The position numbers and the translations under genes are program-made. Of a stretch of 64,000 nucleotides of DNA, positions 50,001-56,273 are shown piece after piece; within the stretch, counting starts at the first letter, position 1, and each line of letters begins with the position of its first letter. Location of the stretch: positions 248,001 through 312,000 of the forward strand of contig JACATO010001015.1 of assembly GCA_018389105.1 (NCBI GenBank), given 5' to 3'. The stretch is from Nautilus pompilius. Its lineage: Eukaryota > Mollusca > Cephalopoda > Nautilida > Nautilidae. The notes beneath the pieces were generated by a model. That model did no database searches. It was given only the letters and a program-made list of their open reading frames with translations, and had not been told where the DNA came from.

Positions 50001-53000
50001 TAGCAACCAAAACTATCGAAGTTTCTACTGACTTTGACGTGTGCGCGCACATACAGTGATGTTTTAAGGTATCTATTACAAAGCTAAATCTTTTTCAACA
50101 GCTATTGTATCTATTGTCATAATTCACATTTTAGCTTTTTTTGATACTAAGAAATTTGCACTTAAAAAAAAATTAATCATTTAGGGGAGAGGTCACAAAT
50201 GAATATCTAAGTTTGTATTTTCCTAGCATTTGCACTACTGTTCACTCTACCATAATTTTATTCCATCATCCAAAAATGTTATACTATTAGAGATTCTAAT
50301 GACAATACTACATGCATGGATGCACAAATTTACCTACCTACATTTTTGGTACATCGCGTTATTGCTTAGATTATAAAATTGCATATAGATTTTGATTCTC
50401 ATTGCAAGGGGGACAGTGTTTTGTAAAAGTTCAAGATTTTCTTGATGGTCATTTCATAATTTCTTTCAAGAGTAGACTTCAGAAATTGTGGATAATAGTT
50501 TTGTCTTCAGATGCTTTAGGAATATTTGAAATGTTTGTGTTAAAGAGGAAGTAAATACTGGTGTTTTGATAATTTTCATTAGTGGCAAATCATAAGGACA
50601 TATACAAAATAATCACACTTAACTAAATAATTTTATTGTTACATCTTAGACATTTTGCTTCAAATACCCATCTGAGCAAAAATGTGAACTCTTTCAAAAA
50701 TAGGCATTGTTATTTTGACACTAGTACTATCTAATTAAAAATCATTTTTCCTATCTGTATACGAGTCTTTCCAGTAAAACTATACAAGCTGTTGTAAATT
50801 AATTATTAGATATTTATCTCTGCACAGACGTTTTCAATTGATGACAAGTCCCAGTGGATTATTTACTAACATTTCTTCATTTGTAGATTGGAGGTGCTTT
50901 GATCATACCATTGTAGATTTTTTTTCTATTTGCTATCACAGCAATTTTTAGAAAGCCAAGTTATATAAGAATGATATAAAATTATACCTTCCTGTATTCA
51001 TGAACAAAATTAATTTTTAGATGAAAATGTAGAATTGTTTTATGCTATTGGAATGTTGCAGTGTTTACTGTATGATTTTACAAATGTAAAGAAAGAGTTA
51101 ATCTATGTAGACTACCATGTAATTGAACAGATTTCTTTGTTTTGAACATGTACTTCAAAAAAAAATTTCACTTTACATGCTGCTATTTAAAGAGCCATAT
51201 AAGTAATTGTGTAACAACTGAATAAATATAACTTAAATCTGTTATAATTAATTTTATAATATCCCCTGTATGCTAAATATAATCATTTGTAATACATTTT
51301 TCCAGATGAATGAATTTAATTTTACAACTATCTTTATTTTATAAAATGCATTCAGTCCCTTATTTGGTTTGTTCTGAATTGCCAAATTATTTTTAATTTG
51401 TACTCTTTAATTTGTTCATGTATTTACAAATAATCATATTTTTACATAATGGAAAATACTTTAAAGAACTTTTTTAATGTACCAACTTTTTTTCCTTTTT
51501 ATTTCCTAGAAAGTTGAGACATTTTAATGATTATCTGTGTAATACCAGCTGGATTTTCAAATTGATTTTTTGTGATATGGCAAAATTATATAACTACTAT
51601 AATGTAATGATTTTGTAAATTGTGATGTTTAACAGTAAATTATGAAAAAAGAAATGCTACTGATAAAATAAATGACATTTAGAATTTGAAAAAAAAAAGT
51701 ATTTTGATCAGAAAAAATGGTTATCTTCTAAATATGCTAGGATTGATGGTGAGATGCTTTTTCATGCCAGCAATTGTACTTCCTACCAACCGCTGCTACC
51801 TAATTACAATGGAGCGCACCTTGAAGAATCCCCGACGGCCGCTCTGATAGGCGCCTGTATGCACAGATAGATTAGTTTTTCACCTCTGACAGCTACTGCT
51901 GCGCCTATTGAAGCAGGCTCAATGGAGTGATGCCTCAGGCTGTAAGATTTGAGTCATCCTTTCTGACGATAATTGCTAGGTAAACAACCCCGGGAGAGAC
52001 AAAAACATAAAGGCTACCAGCTTATAATCTTCAGCATGCTGCCATCGCCAAAGCAATAGTCTTATATTACTAATCGAGCTGGAATTATTGTGAAGGGACT
52101 TGTCAAGAGAAGAAGATAATTACTCTAAAACAAATTTACAGAAGAGAAATTTTGCATTTATTTGACTTCTTTAATATTGTCATTTTTACTGCTGTACATT
52201 GTATGAGAGTTTTAATTAAATGAAATCTTACAGTCGAAGTTTTGGGATAATTATGGTATGGAGAGCTGAGTATTTTACCAACAGTACAACTTGAAATATT
52301 ACCTGATTGGAATGCATGACTTTTACAAAGAATGCAAATTCTGAAAATATAGTTTTACTTATGGTTATCTTCTCTGACAAATTTTTGTTAAAACTTCACA
52401 GTATATTTTGAAGTATGTAGCTTGTTAAAATATAGAAATATACAACTTAATTTAAACATTTGTACACTAATGGTAATATATTATTATTTTAGTAGTATTT
52501 ATATACTAAGTGGTTTAGGTTTGCAGCTTGTTTGCTTAGTTTTTTCGTTTTACTGAGAAATATAAAATTTTAAATGATCAGACAATTTTTATCAAATACA
52601 GTAGCTGTGAAAATTTATAAATGAACATTTAATGTTATGCATTCTTGATAAAACCAGTTATTCCATGTTTGTATGCTCTTAAACTAAAGATTAATTTATT
52701 TAATCTGATTATCAGTTATTTTTAAATATTTGGAGTTTATCACATTGGTATCTTGTAAGTTTGTTTAGAGGCTTCTACTCTTAATATAAGCAAATGTGAC
52801 TTTTGCTTGGTTTTGTGTATTAAGAAAAAAGAAAACTAAATATTAAAACAAGTTACTAGTTTTCTGCATCCACATGGCTGGCCGTCAACTGAATTGAAAC
52901 AAAGGTCTCACATCAATAGAGAAGATGTAAATATTTTTTTCAATTTATTTAAATTTTTTTTTTAATTGTTAAAAAAGGCATATATGTATGTTTATTAGTA

Positions 53001-56000
53001 ACTGTAAACTTGCATATTTATTTTTAAACTTAGCTTCATATTGTGATTTCAAGAAATTTACATTTGCTTCACTATAGATGAATGTTATAATAGTATTTTA
53101 CTAATATATTTTTGATTGGTTGTTATACTCAATAAATATCATATTTGATTAGTGCAAAAAAATTTCCACATTGTAAATACTTATTTTTTTCTTTTTATGT
53201 ATCTTATAACCTGATTATTCTTTATACAGAGATTTCCCACTAATGAAAAAAAATTTTTTTTATTAATTTGACTTTAACAGAGCAGACATTTAATGGTACA
53301 AAAATATATTTTCTAAAACTGACAATGATTTTGAAATAGAAGAATGGTGACTAATACAGTTTCATGGGCACAATATTAAAAGCAAGGTTGATCTAACAAT
53401 TGAAAGTTAGATCATTAGTAATTGTCTGACCTGTAAGCAATAATTTTATAAAAAATTATTTTTAATCGACTCAAAGTGAAAAAAAGTATTTTTTAAAAAA
53501 ATACAGCTTGTTAGTTGTTTTTTTTTTAACGGATTTTCATTGTTAGCCTATGTTTAAACTCAGATGTTTCCAAAATTGTTAAAAACAATACATACTGATT
53601 ATTTCAAAAGTTCCCATTCTAAATCATTAAAGTAATTGTATTTTTTTGTTGAAATAATCATTCAGTAATCTGTTATCAACATGTGCATCAGATTTAATAA
53701 TTATACTTGTAGTGGGTAGATTCAAAATATTATATGACAATTAAATTTGAAAGCCTATTTTATTGCCAGCTTCTAAATAGTATGTTTAATGTACATATTA
53801 TATGGTAACCTTTTTACCAAAAAGAAAGTTTTGAAACTTGAATTTTAAAAGTAAATTTTAAGTACTGCCTGCTAATTCTAAAGGGTTATACTTTTTTTTT
53901 TAAAAGAAAAACAATTCATAATTGTTTTCAGACTCTAATCTTAAATACTAGTCTATTTAGTCTTTCTCTTTCTCTCTCATTTATTTGTATTCATCAAATA
54001 TTTTTTGATAGCAGTTGAAGATTTTGAAACATCCCATATCGAAAGTTTAACTTTTGGCAAAGCAATTTTTTTTTTTTAATTTGGTAAAGACAACAAAAAA
54101 AATCAGTGGCTCTCAATCATAAAACTCTAAGTGAACACTTGTTTTTGATTTTTTATTGCCTTGGAAAAAAGTTAATACATCAAATTTTTTTTGCCTGATG
54201 TTATACAAATTCATGCCAGAATAATTTGATCATCTCTTTAAATAGTATGATCAACCCAGAATATCCATTGTGCATAACAGCCAAAGCTTTATAAAGTGGA
54301 TCGGTGTTTAGTCTGTGACTTAAAAGAAAAAGATATGGTGCTTGTGATATTTCTCCTGATGTGACTAGATAGACTTAGGGCAGCATGAAAGGCAGACTGC
54401 TGAAAAATGGTTGTGCCAAATCTGGAACAGGCAGTAATACATAACTTTATCATTCCAATGCCCAGTTAAGGCTGGGTACATCAAAATTTTTATGGTGGTT
54501 TTACCATTTGGTTTAATTATCTTATAATGCAAAAAAAATTACAATAATAACAAATTATCACCTCATAGATATATCCTCTCGTTGTAGTACTCAAATTATT
54601 TTGGTATTGATCTTTATTTTTAAAGAGTTAATAATAATAGTTTTGTATTTCATTTGATAACTATTTTTAAAATTATTTTGTTCTAAAAATGTAGTAAATA
54701 CTAAACTTTTTCAGCAAAAACAATTGTATTTTTTAAATAATTGGTTGAAATATGTCAAATTATACCTGATCTATTTATTTTTGTTTTTACTTCCCACCCT
54801 TATCTTGTTTTTCATAAACTAATATTTACTACTGCCTTTATCATATAGTAACACTGCGCAATGTTTCTTTTTTGCACCATAATTTTTTTTTAAATCTGGC
54901 AGCTATTAAATTGAATATGGTTGAAATTAATATAAATTAGTTTATTTAAAAAGGAATAATCAAAACGAAATATTTTTGCATGCTAAGTTGTTTTTAAGTT
55001 TTATGTACTTTCATCGTTTTAAAGCATAATTCTTTTGCATAATTATATCCTTGAAACAAAAGTTACATGAACTAGTAGCTATTGTACTTTATCAGTGTTT
55101 TTTTTGCCTGACATTTCAAATCACTTACAGGAGCAGACATGAAACCAGAATTTTTTCGAGACATCTACATAGAAAGATATCATAAAGAAGGACCCACACC
55201 AACTTATCAACGTAGAGGTTCCCTACAGTTATGGCAGTTCCTTGTGGCATTATTAGATGACCCAGCCAACTCCTCTTTTATTGCCTGGACAGGTCGTGGT
55301 TTGGAATTCAAGTTAATTGAACCAGAAGAGGTATTTTTTTTATTTATGCTTTTGCTCTGTTTCAACTCCTACCACCAGCTTTCCCCAAAACAAGTTTTGT
55401 TTCTCTTTCTCTTGTTTCTAGCTTCATCTGACTAGATTTTAGAACCCTGAAGTTATTTTATTAATTTGGGATATATATATATATATTAAAAATCTCATAT
55501 TCATAGTTGATAATCTATTTATCTAAAGCAATATTTTCTGGAATGTTTCCTCTGACTACAGCTTGAAATCATCAATCAAATAAATTCCATTAATTTCTCA
55601 CATTTGGTAATCTTGTTTTTTTTGTTTTTCTTAGTCAAAATTTACTAAAAGATTGTTGATTTATCCCTGGGAATTACTAAAATATTTATACAAAATGTAA
55701 ATCAAATTATTATGCTGAATATTTATCCATATTTATAATAATTTTTTTATCTCAGAAATATTTTCATTAAAAGTTAAGTTAAACTGGCATTAATATCAAA
55801 GTAATGAGCTTATGTAACTGTCCTGTGACTAATTTCAGGTTGCTAGACGATGGGGCATTCAGAAAAACCGTCCAGCAATGAACTACGACAAATTAAGCCG
55901 TTCACTACGTTACTACTATGAGAAAGGAATTATGCAGAAAGTGGCTGGAGAGCGATATGTTTATAAATTTGTTTGTGATCCAGAAGCATTGTTTTCTATG

Positions 56001-56273
56001 GCTTTCCCTGACAACCATCGACCAGTTCTGAAAGCTGAGCATCCTTTGGAGGAGAAAGATCGTGATCATGTTGGTCAGGTGCTTGACAGACAAGCCCTCT
56101 CACTAACCACACCACCATGTCCCAGTCGTATGACTCCTAGTCTACAAGGAATTGATATTTCTCAACCAAATAACATACACATGCAGACCACAGGACAACA
56201 TCGATTTCAGTATGTGCATGAAATGCAGCGAATGTATGGACCAGGACCTTATATGGAAGGATGTGTTTATTAA
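3163..56273 (+). CDS. ETV1: PEA3-subfamily ETS transcription factor (ETV1/4/5 group), 5'-partial, eight visible exons
   Basis: Nuclear sequence-specific activator that binds GGAA/T sites through a C-terminal ETS domain and acts downstream of receptor tyrosine kinase/MAPK signalling (family knowledge). Coding exons: 3163-3219, 6135-6176, 11678-11933, 21924-22159, 29947-30009, 33178-33276, 55131-55330, 55839-56273. All junctions are GT/AG and phases match throughout, giving about 461 codons before the TAA. Vertebrate ETV1 has about 477, so only a short N-terminus is missing. Landmarks in order: EQFVPDY at the end of the acidic activation domain, IKEEP and VKKEP sumoylation-type motifs, a FDYGEKS block, FKQEF, then the ETS domain and a C-terminus PYMEGCVY resembling the ETV1 end. 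The symbol denotes the family; an invertebrate would be expected to have one ETV1/4/5 orthologue. Start codon and promoter are outside the window. Identification is very secure; the 42-nt second exon is the weakest part of the model. Confidence 0.95.
4301..4330 (+). repeat. A30 homopolymer
   Basis: About thirty consecutive A residues following GTGTTGC. It marks the left boundary of the different-composition block to its right. It may be the poly(A) tail of an unrecognised + strand retrocopy ending here, or simple slippage. Confidence 0.85.
4331..5700. repeat. Unassigned interspersed-repeat-like block
   Basis: Compared with the flanking introns this block is richer in G/C and in short broken open frames on both strands, the usual look of a decayed transposon. 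I could not match any translated piece to a family with confidence. Its left edge abuts the A30 run; the right edge is indistinct. Alternative: merely a less AT-biased intronic stretch. Confidence 0.3.
5107..5133 (+). repeat. (GGTTT)n microsatellite
   Basis: Five near-perfect copies of the pentamer TTTGG in tandem. A related pentamer, (GGCTT)n, occurs at 24513-24527 in another intron. Confidence 0.85.
6135..6176 (+). CDS. ETV1: ETV exon b: 42-nt phase-1 microexon (probable)
   Basis: Fourteen-codon exon between TTGCTGCAG and AAGTAAAC, entering and leaving in phase 1, so it can be included or skipped without changing frame. With it the protein reads through [14 protein letters not shown] between EQFVPDY and the IKEEP block. 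Without it the frame joins directly to [10 protein letters not shown]. The encoded residues have no strong counterpart that I recall, so the call rests on splice sites and phase. It would be a cassette exon if real. Confidence 0.5.
7480..7720 (+). promoter_or_regulatory. Putative regulatory block in intron b
   Basis: A stretch of about 240 bp with noticeably higher G+C and complexity than its surroundings, containing CACAGGGCACAAAG, TGTGACC and GGTTTATGG-type motifs and no open frame. This is the appearance of a conserved non-coding element in a developmental gene, but conservation cannot be tested here. Confidence 0.25.
8745..10051 (-). mobile_element. Tc1-like DNA transposon (degenerate, with both terminal inverted repeats)
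   Basis: About 1.3 kb flanked by inverted ends: AGTATTGTGCAAATTAATGT at 8746 and its complement ending in ACTG at 10051, next to a TA target site (10052-10053; the left target site is mutated). The minus strand encodes a Tc1-type transposase in pieces. An N-terminal helix-turn-helix ([18 protein letters not shown], about 9840-9640) and the central and C-terminal catalytic region ([16 protein letters not shown], then [11 protein letters not shown] at about 9060-9010, the counterpart of WPGNSPDLNPI) are recognisable. The C-terminal piece ends near 8830. There are several frame breaks and stops, so it is dead. The T/C change at the left terminus is a further sign of age. Confidence 0.9.
11678..11933 (+). 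CDS. ETV1: ETV exon c: sumoylation motif and Ser/Thr-rich region
   Basis: A 256-nt exon between TTTTTACAG and GAGTAAGC, phase 1 in and phase 2 out. It encodes [12 protein letters not shown], with a hydrophobic-K-x-E sumoylation motif aligned to KIKKEP of ETV1, then [10 protein letters not shown] aligned to FSYGEKCLYN. A Ser/Thr/Pro-rich stretch follows ([13 protein letters not shown]) with SP/TP sites suited to proline-directed kinases, the known MAPK input to PEA3 proteins. Confidence 0.95.
12880..13265 (+). repeat. SINE-like repeat with possible tRNA-derived head
   Basis: A sharply bounded block of higher G+C in an otherwise AT-rich intron. Its first ~75 bases (GGCTTTCATTGGATTAGCATT ... 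GTTCTAGGCTCC) have spacing and motifs like the A and B boxes of a tRNA polymerase III promoter, followed by a ~300-bp unrelated body. No open frame. No obvious A-tail or target duplication was found, so the class is tentative; a fragment of another repeat is the alternative. Confidence 0.4.
13480..14850 (-). repeat. A-rich (minus strand) decayed element, unassigned
   Basis: On the minus strand this block yields broken lysine/glutamate-rich, coiled-coil-like frames (for example [11 protein letters not shown] starting at 13691, [15 protein letters not shown] near 14380, [14 protein letters not shown] near 14800). This composition resembles LINE ORF1 or similar accessory proteins, and it lies just downstream of a CR1 copy in the same orientation. 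No catalytic motif was seen. It may be part of a second LINE or host intron of unusual composition. Confidence 0.3.
15640..16700 (-). mobile_element. CR1-type LINE reverse transcriptase domain (degenerate)
   Basis: Minus-strand translation shows the fingers/palm block [19 protein letters not shown] (about 16545-16605; CR1 consensus is of the type YLDFSKAFDTVPH). The catalytic strand KVDDIKLYD follows at about 16425-16450, in place of the usual FADDTKLY, so DD is kept. Then come [12 protein letters not shown] (16060-16110; consensus LYKSLVRPHLEY) and a C-terminal piece [11 protein letters not shown] near 15900, ending with a basic region about 15690-15780. Multiple stops and frameshifts are present. 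It belongs with the endonuclease start and ORF1 remnant further right as one CR1 copy. Confidence 0.88.
16880..17030 (-). mobile_element. CR1 endonuclease N-terminus, truncated by an insertion
   Basis: Minus-strand frame gives [20 protein letters not shown] followed by EKPNI, closely matching the start of CR1 apurinic-type endonucleases (YTNARSL-NK-DEL ... EKPDI). This is the 5' end of ORF2 of the same LINE whose reverse transcriptase follows at 16700-15640. The ~180 bp between them is far shorter than a whole endonuclease, so most of that domain has been deleted. The frame stops exactly at the edge of the inserted DNA transposon at 17031. Confidence 0.8.
17316..18944 (-). pseudogene. Putative transposase of the CACTGGTC-ended element, disrupted
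   Basis: Starts at the ATG at 18944-18942 ([17 protein letters not shown]). Domains in order: an N-terminal cysteine-pair region (C-R-N-P-P, CSAC at about residues 45-48, CYFC at about 84-87); [13 protein letters not shown]; an acidic linker; [16 protein letters not shown]; a core with [62 protein letters not shown] and MEKWYQGF; and a tail with ADYCWTL. I recall the same architecture as a multicopy protein annotated as uncharacterised in many arthropods (SRKCKNNPDSFCYICG type). Conserved D, C-x2-C, H and E residues suit an RNase-H-type transposase, but I cannot assign the triad. Damage: a one-base frameshift near 18650, a stop (TAG) just after WYQGF at about 17410, and a ~11-residue N-terminal deletion relative to the family (after KKIYK). 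Few lesions suggest moderate age. Confidence 0.78.
19006..19120. repeat. Subterminal tandem repeat (two ~57-bp units) in the CACTGGTC-ended element
   Basis: Two adjacent related units, each with TATTTCAT, an AGAC core, a TTGAC/TTGATTGG segment, AATTTGAGATG/AATTTAAGATG and TGAAATA. They lie between the transposase start and the right terminus, where subterminal transposase-binding repeats commonly occur in cut-and-paste elements. Confidence 0.55.
19750..20340 (-). mobile_element. CR1 LINE ORF1 remnant with SGNH-esterase domain
   Basis: Minus-strand frames show HTRTNNVDV (about 20190-20155; consensus HxGTNN of SGNH hydrolases), then [36 protein letters not shown] and [10 protein letters not shown] (about 19945-19910; consensus DGLHLN, here with Tyr in place of the expected catalytic His). 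Esterase-type ORF1 proteins are known from CR1 LINEs. Orientation and order place this upstream of the CR1 endonuclease/RT remnant at 17030-15640, so one LINE copy was split by the 17034-19366 insertion. Degenerate, with several frame breaks. Confidence 0.72.
20600..21440 (-). mobile_element. Tc1-like transposase remnant
   Basis: Minus-strand pieces in order: [10 protein letters not shown]...[10 protein letters not shown] (about 21290-21210), [19 protein letters not shown] (about 21175-21120; SDES-type first catalytic block), QYNNPKHLA (about 20910-20880; DNDPKH block with D changed to N), [21 protein letters not shown] across one frameshift (about 20840-20780; WPAQSPDLNPIENVW block), and [20 protein letters not shown] ending at a TAA near 20624. 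Terminal inverted repeats were not found. Old and inactive. Confidence 0.85.
21924..22159 (+). CDS. ETV1: ETV exon d: central regulatory region
   Basis: A 236-nt exon between GGACAG and AAGGTGAGT, phase 2 in and phase 1 out. It encodes a Ser/Gln/Gly-rich start ([18 protein letters not shown]), FKQEFPDQ aligned with FKQEYHDP of ETV1 (a second F-K-x-E sumoylation-type site), a GYPSPPIL segment, and [14 protein letters not shown] aligned with LMIKQEPRDFAYDS (third sumoylation-type site). The exon end coincides with the vertebrate boundary after the YDS segment. Confidence 0.95.
22487..22793 (-). mobile_element. pogo/Tigger transposase N-terminal fragment
   Basis: Two overlapping minus-strand frames give [37 protein letters not shown] (first helix-turn-helix, CENP-B N type), then [19 protein letters not shown] and DLVEANKMD (start of the second CENP-B-type DNA-binding domain). 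A frameshift separates them near 22620. The catalytic domain is absent; a 3' truncated or decayed copy. It is distinct from the Tigger at 47471-49840. Confidence 0.75.
25190..25330. repeat. Possible pogo-type non-autonomous element terminus
   Basis: Begins TACCATATTTTTGGCCTATAAGTC and continues with two decayed echoes of the same phrase (GAAGTACAAGTCAA, GGAGTATGAGAC). It resembles the ACCGTATTTTxCGGxxTATAAGxCG ends of pogo/Tigger-related MITEs seen in many animals. No opposite end was found, so a chance match is possible. Confidence 0.3.
27450..27500. other. Nested inverted repeat around a C/EBP-like half site
   Basis: GCACAATG...CATTGTGC form an 8-bp stem with a 7-base loop, and outside it CTTCGC pairs partly with GCGAAG. 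It lies in a slightly GC-enriched patch (27420-27540). Could be a dyad protein site or chance. Confidence 0.35.
28560..29240 (+). mobile_element. Tc1-like transposase remnant
   Basis: Plus-strand frames show LLDPLPYK, then [20 protein letters not shown] (about 28722-28780; W-x-P-x-D-W motif before the first catalytic Asp, SDES replaced by TYN), [20 protein letters not shown] (YRDEIL-type block, about 28920-28980), [11 protein letters not shown] (second catalytic DDN block, about 28978-29015) and [13 protein letters not shown] (third block, counterpart of SPDLNPIENVWD, about 29085-29125). Frames are broken repeatedly. Terminal repeats were not recognised. Old copy. Confidence 0.8.
29947..30009 (+). 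CDS. ETV1: ETV exon e
   Basis: A 63-nt exon between TTTTCAG and AAGGTAAGG, phase 1 at both ends, encoding [21 protein letters not shown]. It occupies the place of the vertebrate exon encoding EVPSCHSIYMRQEG (SCHSIY and ARHCFTH align weakly). Because both ends are phase 1 it can be skipped without frame change. Confidence 0.85.
30010..33177 (+). other. Intron e
   Basis: AT-rich, no transposon recognised. A GC-enriched motif-rich block at 32280-32780 is listed separately. Confidence 0.75.
32280..32780 (+). promoter_or_regulatory. Putative intronic enhancer
   Basis: Block without open frames and with clearly higher sequence complexity than the flanks. Visible motifs include CCATAAAATCG (Hox/Cdx-like), ATGCATATTAAT (POU/octamer-like), GATTATTTGAATTAATCAG and several GATA/GATC sites. 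This is typical of deeply conserved non-coding elements in transcription-factor genes, but only composition supports it here. Confidence 0.3.
33178..33276 (+). CDS. ETV1: ETV exon f
   Basis: A 99-nt exon between ATTCCAG and GAAGGTAAC, phase 1 at both ends, encoding [20 protein letters not shown] and [12 protein letters not shown]. It corresponds in position to the vertebrate segment around GCMFEKGPRQFYDD before the ETS domain, with only loose similarity. Aromatic and acidic residues followed by a charged helix-like stretch fit the negative-regulatory region that flanks PEA3 ETS domains. Confidence 0.88.
34680..35610 (+). promoter_or_regulatory. Large putative enhancer block
   Basis: About 930 bp of markedly higher G+C and complexity with no open frame. 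It contains homeodomain-type sites (CCAATTAG, TAATTAGATTA), E-boxes (CACCTG, CAGGTG, CAGCTG), CATTTGCA and GATTATTAT-like motifs. Also a perfect dyad ATGCTCC-AA-GGAGCAT at 34889-34904 and a 131-bp imperfect palindrome at 34721-34851. The length and motif density are what one expects of a conserved developmental enhancer, probably for this ETS gene. Conservation is untested. Confidence 0.4.
34721..34851. repeat. 131-bp imperfect palindrome
   Basis: Three segments on the left recur as complements on the right in mirror order: GGATCAACTC (34721-34730) with GAGTTGATCC (34842-34851); GGCATTCAG (34754-34762) with CTGAATGCC (34814-34822); and the central near-palindrome CTGCAGACACCTGCAG (34782-34797). 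Spacings on the two sides agree within about four bases. Confidence 0.8.
38947..38975 (+). repeat. (TTTA)n microsatellite
   Basis: Seven perfect tetramer copies within intron f. Confidence 0.9.
40000..40260 (+). promoter_or_regulatory. Putative regulatory block with RFX-like and MEIS-like sites
   Basis: Complex, less AT-rich segment without open frames. It includes AGCTGACAGATAATTA (MEIS/homeodomain-like), GTTGCCATGGAAAT at 40176-40189 (one good RFX X-box half-site, GTTGCC, with an imperfect second half) and CTTGTCAAG. Composition-based call only. Confidence 0.3.
41034..41069 (+). repeat. T36 homopolymer
   Basis: Uninterrupted T run just 36 bp left of the palindromic mariner. It is most simply replication slippage; the complement of a poly(A) tail of an unrecognised minus-strand retrocopy is possible. 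Confidence 0.85.
41106..42794. mobile_element. Palindromic mariner element (two inverted 5' halves)
   Basis: A 1.69-kb structure between TA dinucleotides (41104-41105 and 42795-42796). The left arm (41106-41762) and right arm (42150-42794) are inverted copies, roughly 85% alike by eye, of the same mariner 5' end. Both begin with the terminal motif AGGTCTGTCCAAAAAGAAACC and encode the HTH_48-type N-terminus ([39 protein letters not shown]). The 387-bp centre (41763-42149), read on +, carries the catalytic region: [12 protein letters not shown] (first Asp), [19 protein letters not shown] (second Asp) and PHYIPDL (third Asp of the D,D34D motif). There the frame runs into the inverted arm, so the transposase C-terminus and the true 3' end are missing. 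Frames are broken; inactive as an autonomous element. Confidence 0.88.
44680..44900 (+). promoter_or_regulatory. Putative regulatory block with a 16-bp perfect palindrome
   Basis: Complex segment containing ACTGATGTACATCAGT (44684-44699), its own reverse complement, and further GATTCAGTCA and TTGATTGGCA motifs. No open frame. Could be part of an unrecognised repeat that continues to 45460. Confidence 0.27.
45530..46630 (+). mobile_element. Tc1-like DNA transposon remnant
   Basis: Plus-strand frames show [18 protein letters not shown] (about 45990-46045; first catalytic Asp region), [28 protein letters not shown] (YIDEVL block), [20 protein letters not shown] (46273-46330; FMDDNARPHRA block with one D now E), [16 protein letters not shown] (46370-46415; SPDLNPIEHVWD block with the catalytic Asp lost) and a C-terminus with CNAGAMLQCKPE. 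Related phrases TAGACACTGAACAAAATAA (45528) and TAGATATTGAACAAAATAA (46617) lie near the two ends, but in direct rather than inverted orientation. Old copy with many breaks. Confidence 0.8.
47408..47466 (+). repeat. CT/TA microsatellite at the Tigger insertion point
   Basis: A short (CT)n run followed by two blocks of (TA)n, ending two bases before the Tigger terminus. pogo elements insert into TA. Confidence 0.9.
47471..49840 (-). mobile_element. Tigger/pogo DNA transposon, nearly full length
   Basis: A 2,370-bp element with inverted ends CAGTAGAACCATGGTAATGC (47471) and its near-complement ending TCTACTG (49840), flanked by TA on both sides. Inner subterminal phrases such as TTCGCATTAA recur at both ends (47520s, 49690s, 49780s). 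Its minus-strand transposase is listed separately. The close match of the two ends and the small number of lesions make it the youngest-looking transposon in the window, although it is disabled. Confidence 0.93.
47807..49330 (-). pseudogene. Tigger (pogo-type) transposase, lightly damaged
   Basis: Starts at ATG 49330 ([20 protein letters not shown]). Domains: CENP-B N helix-turn-helix ([20 protein letters not shown]), second HTH ([50 protein letters not shown]), then the DDE superfamily core with catalytic aspartates in [20 protein letters not shown] and TQPMDQGI (DDD pattern of pogo). A C-terminal acidic tail ends KTITDFFV at 47807. Damage seen: a one-base frameshift near 49212 (after ALNT), a frameshift near 48690 (after LLLAANM), two stops between about 48515 and 48550, and a frameshift near 48220. 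The family is the source of host TIGD and CENP-B genes; nothing here suggests domestication. Confidence 0.92.
49890..50060 (-). mobile_element. CR1-type reverse transcriptase C-terminal fragment
   Basis: Minus-strand frame gives [14 protein letters not shown] (about 50000-49955; CR1 consensus LYKSLVRPxLEYxxQ-W) followed by [10 protein letters not shown] (LLEKVQRRA-type). The nucleotide sequence is visibly related to the CR1 copy at 16060-16110 (CATATTCxAAAAT, CTAATG, TTTAxATA). Short, dead fragment directly right of the Tigger element. Confidence 0.65.
51760..52110 (+). promoter_or_regulatory. GC- and CpG-enriched putative regulatory element 3 kb upstream of the ETS exons
   Basis: About 350 bp at roughly 45-50% G+C in DNA that is otherwise near 27%, with several CpGs (CCCCGACGGCCGC, GGCGCC), a homeodomain site (CTAATTACAATGG), TGACAGCTACTGCTGC and GACGATAATTGC. 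The longest open frame from its ATG is 12 codons ([12 protein letters not shown]), so it is not a coding exon. It is either a conserved enhancer or an internal promoter/alternative first exon for a short ETS-domain isoform, as known for vertebrate ETV genes. Composition only. Confidence 0.42.
55131..55330 (+). CDS. ETV1: ETV exon g: first half of the ETS domain
   Basis: A 200-nt exon between CACTTACAG and GAAGAGGTATT, phase 1 in and phase 0 out. It encodes [30 protein letters not shown] and the ETS start [20 protein letters not shown], then [17 protein letters not shown]. Only two substitutions (NSSF for NSHF, GLEF for GMEF) separate it from vertebrate ETV1 in the ETS part. The boundary before VARRW matches the vertebrate intron position. 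Confidence 0.98.
55331..55838 (+). other. Intron g (508 bp) inside the ETS domain
   Basis: Short AT-rich intron, with a (TA)n run at about 55470-55486 and acceptor AATTTCAG. Nothing else seen. Confidence 0.95.
55839..56273 (+). CDS. ETV1: ETV terminal exon h: recognition helix and C-terminus
   Basis: Opens [20 protein letters not shown], then [20 protein letters not shown] and [19 protein letters not shown]. This includes the ETS recognition helix with its two invariant DNA-contacting arginines (R-S-L-R) and is essentially identical to vertebrate PEA3 proteins. A divergent tail of about 75 residues follows, with [10 protein letters not shown], a [11 protein letters not shown] stretch containing TP sites, and the end [11 protein letters not shown] then TAA at 56271-56273, resembling the vertebrate end PYNEGYVY. 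No further intron interrupts the coding sequence. Confidence 0.98.
   Translation, partial: VARRWGIQKNRPAMNYDKLSRSLRYYYEKGIMQKVAGERYVYKFVCDPEALFSMAFPDNHRPVLKAEHPLEEKDRDHVGQVLDRQALSLTTPPCPSRMTPSLQGIDISQPNNIHMQTTGQHRFQYVHEMQRMYGPGPYMEGCVY

Larger units (their letters stand above)
33277..55130 (+). other. Intron f (21.9 kb)
   Basis: The longest intron, directly upstream of the ETS-domain exons. It holds putative regulatory blocks (34680-35610, 40000-40260, 44680-44900, 51760-52110), a palindromic mariner, a Tc1-like remnant, a Tigger element and a CR1 fragment. Long stretches (35610-40000, 42800-44680, 50060-51760, 52110-55130) are AT-rich with homopolymers and short open frames of no recognisable identity. 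A (TTTA)n run is at 38947-38975. Confidence 0.8.
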
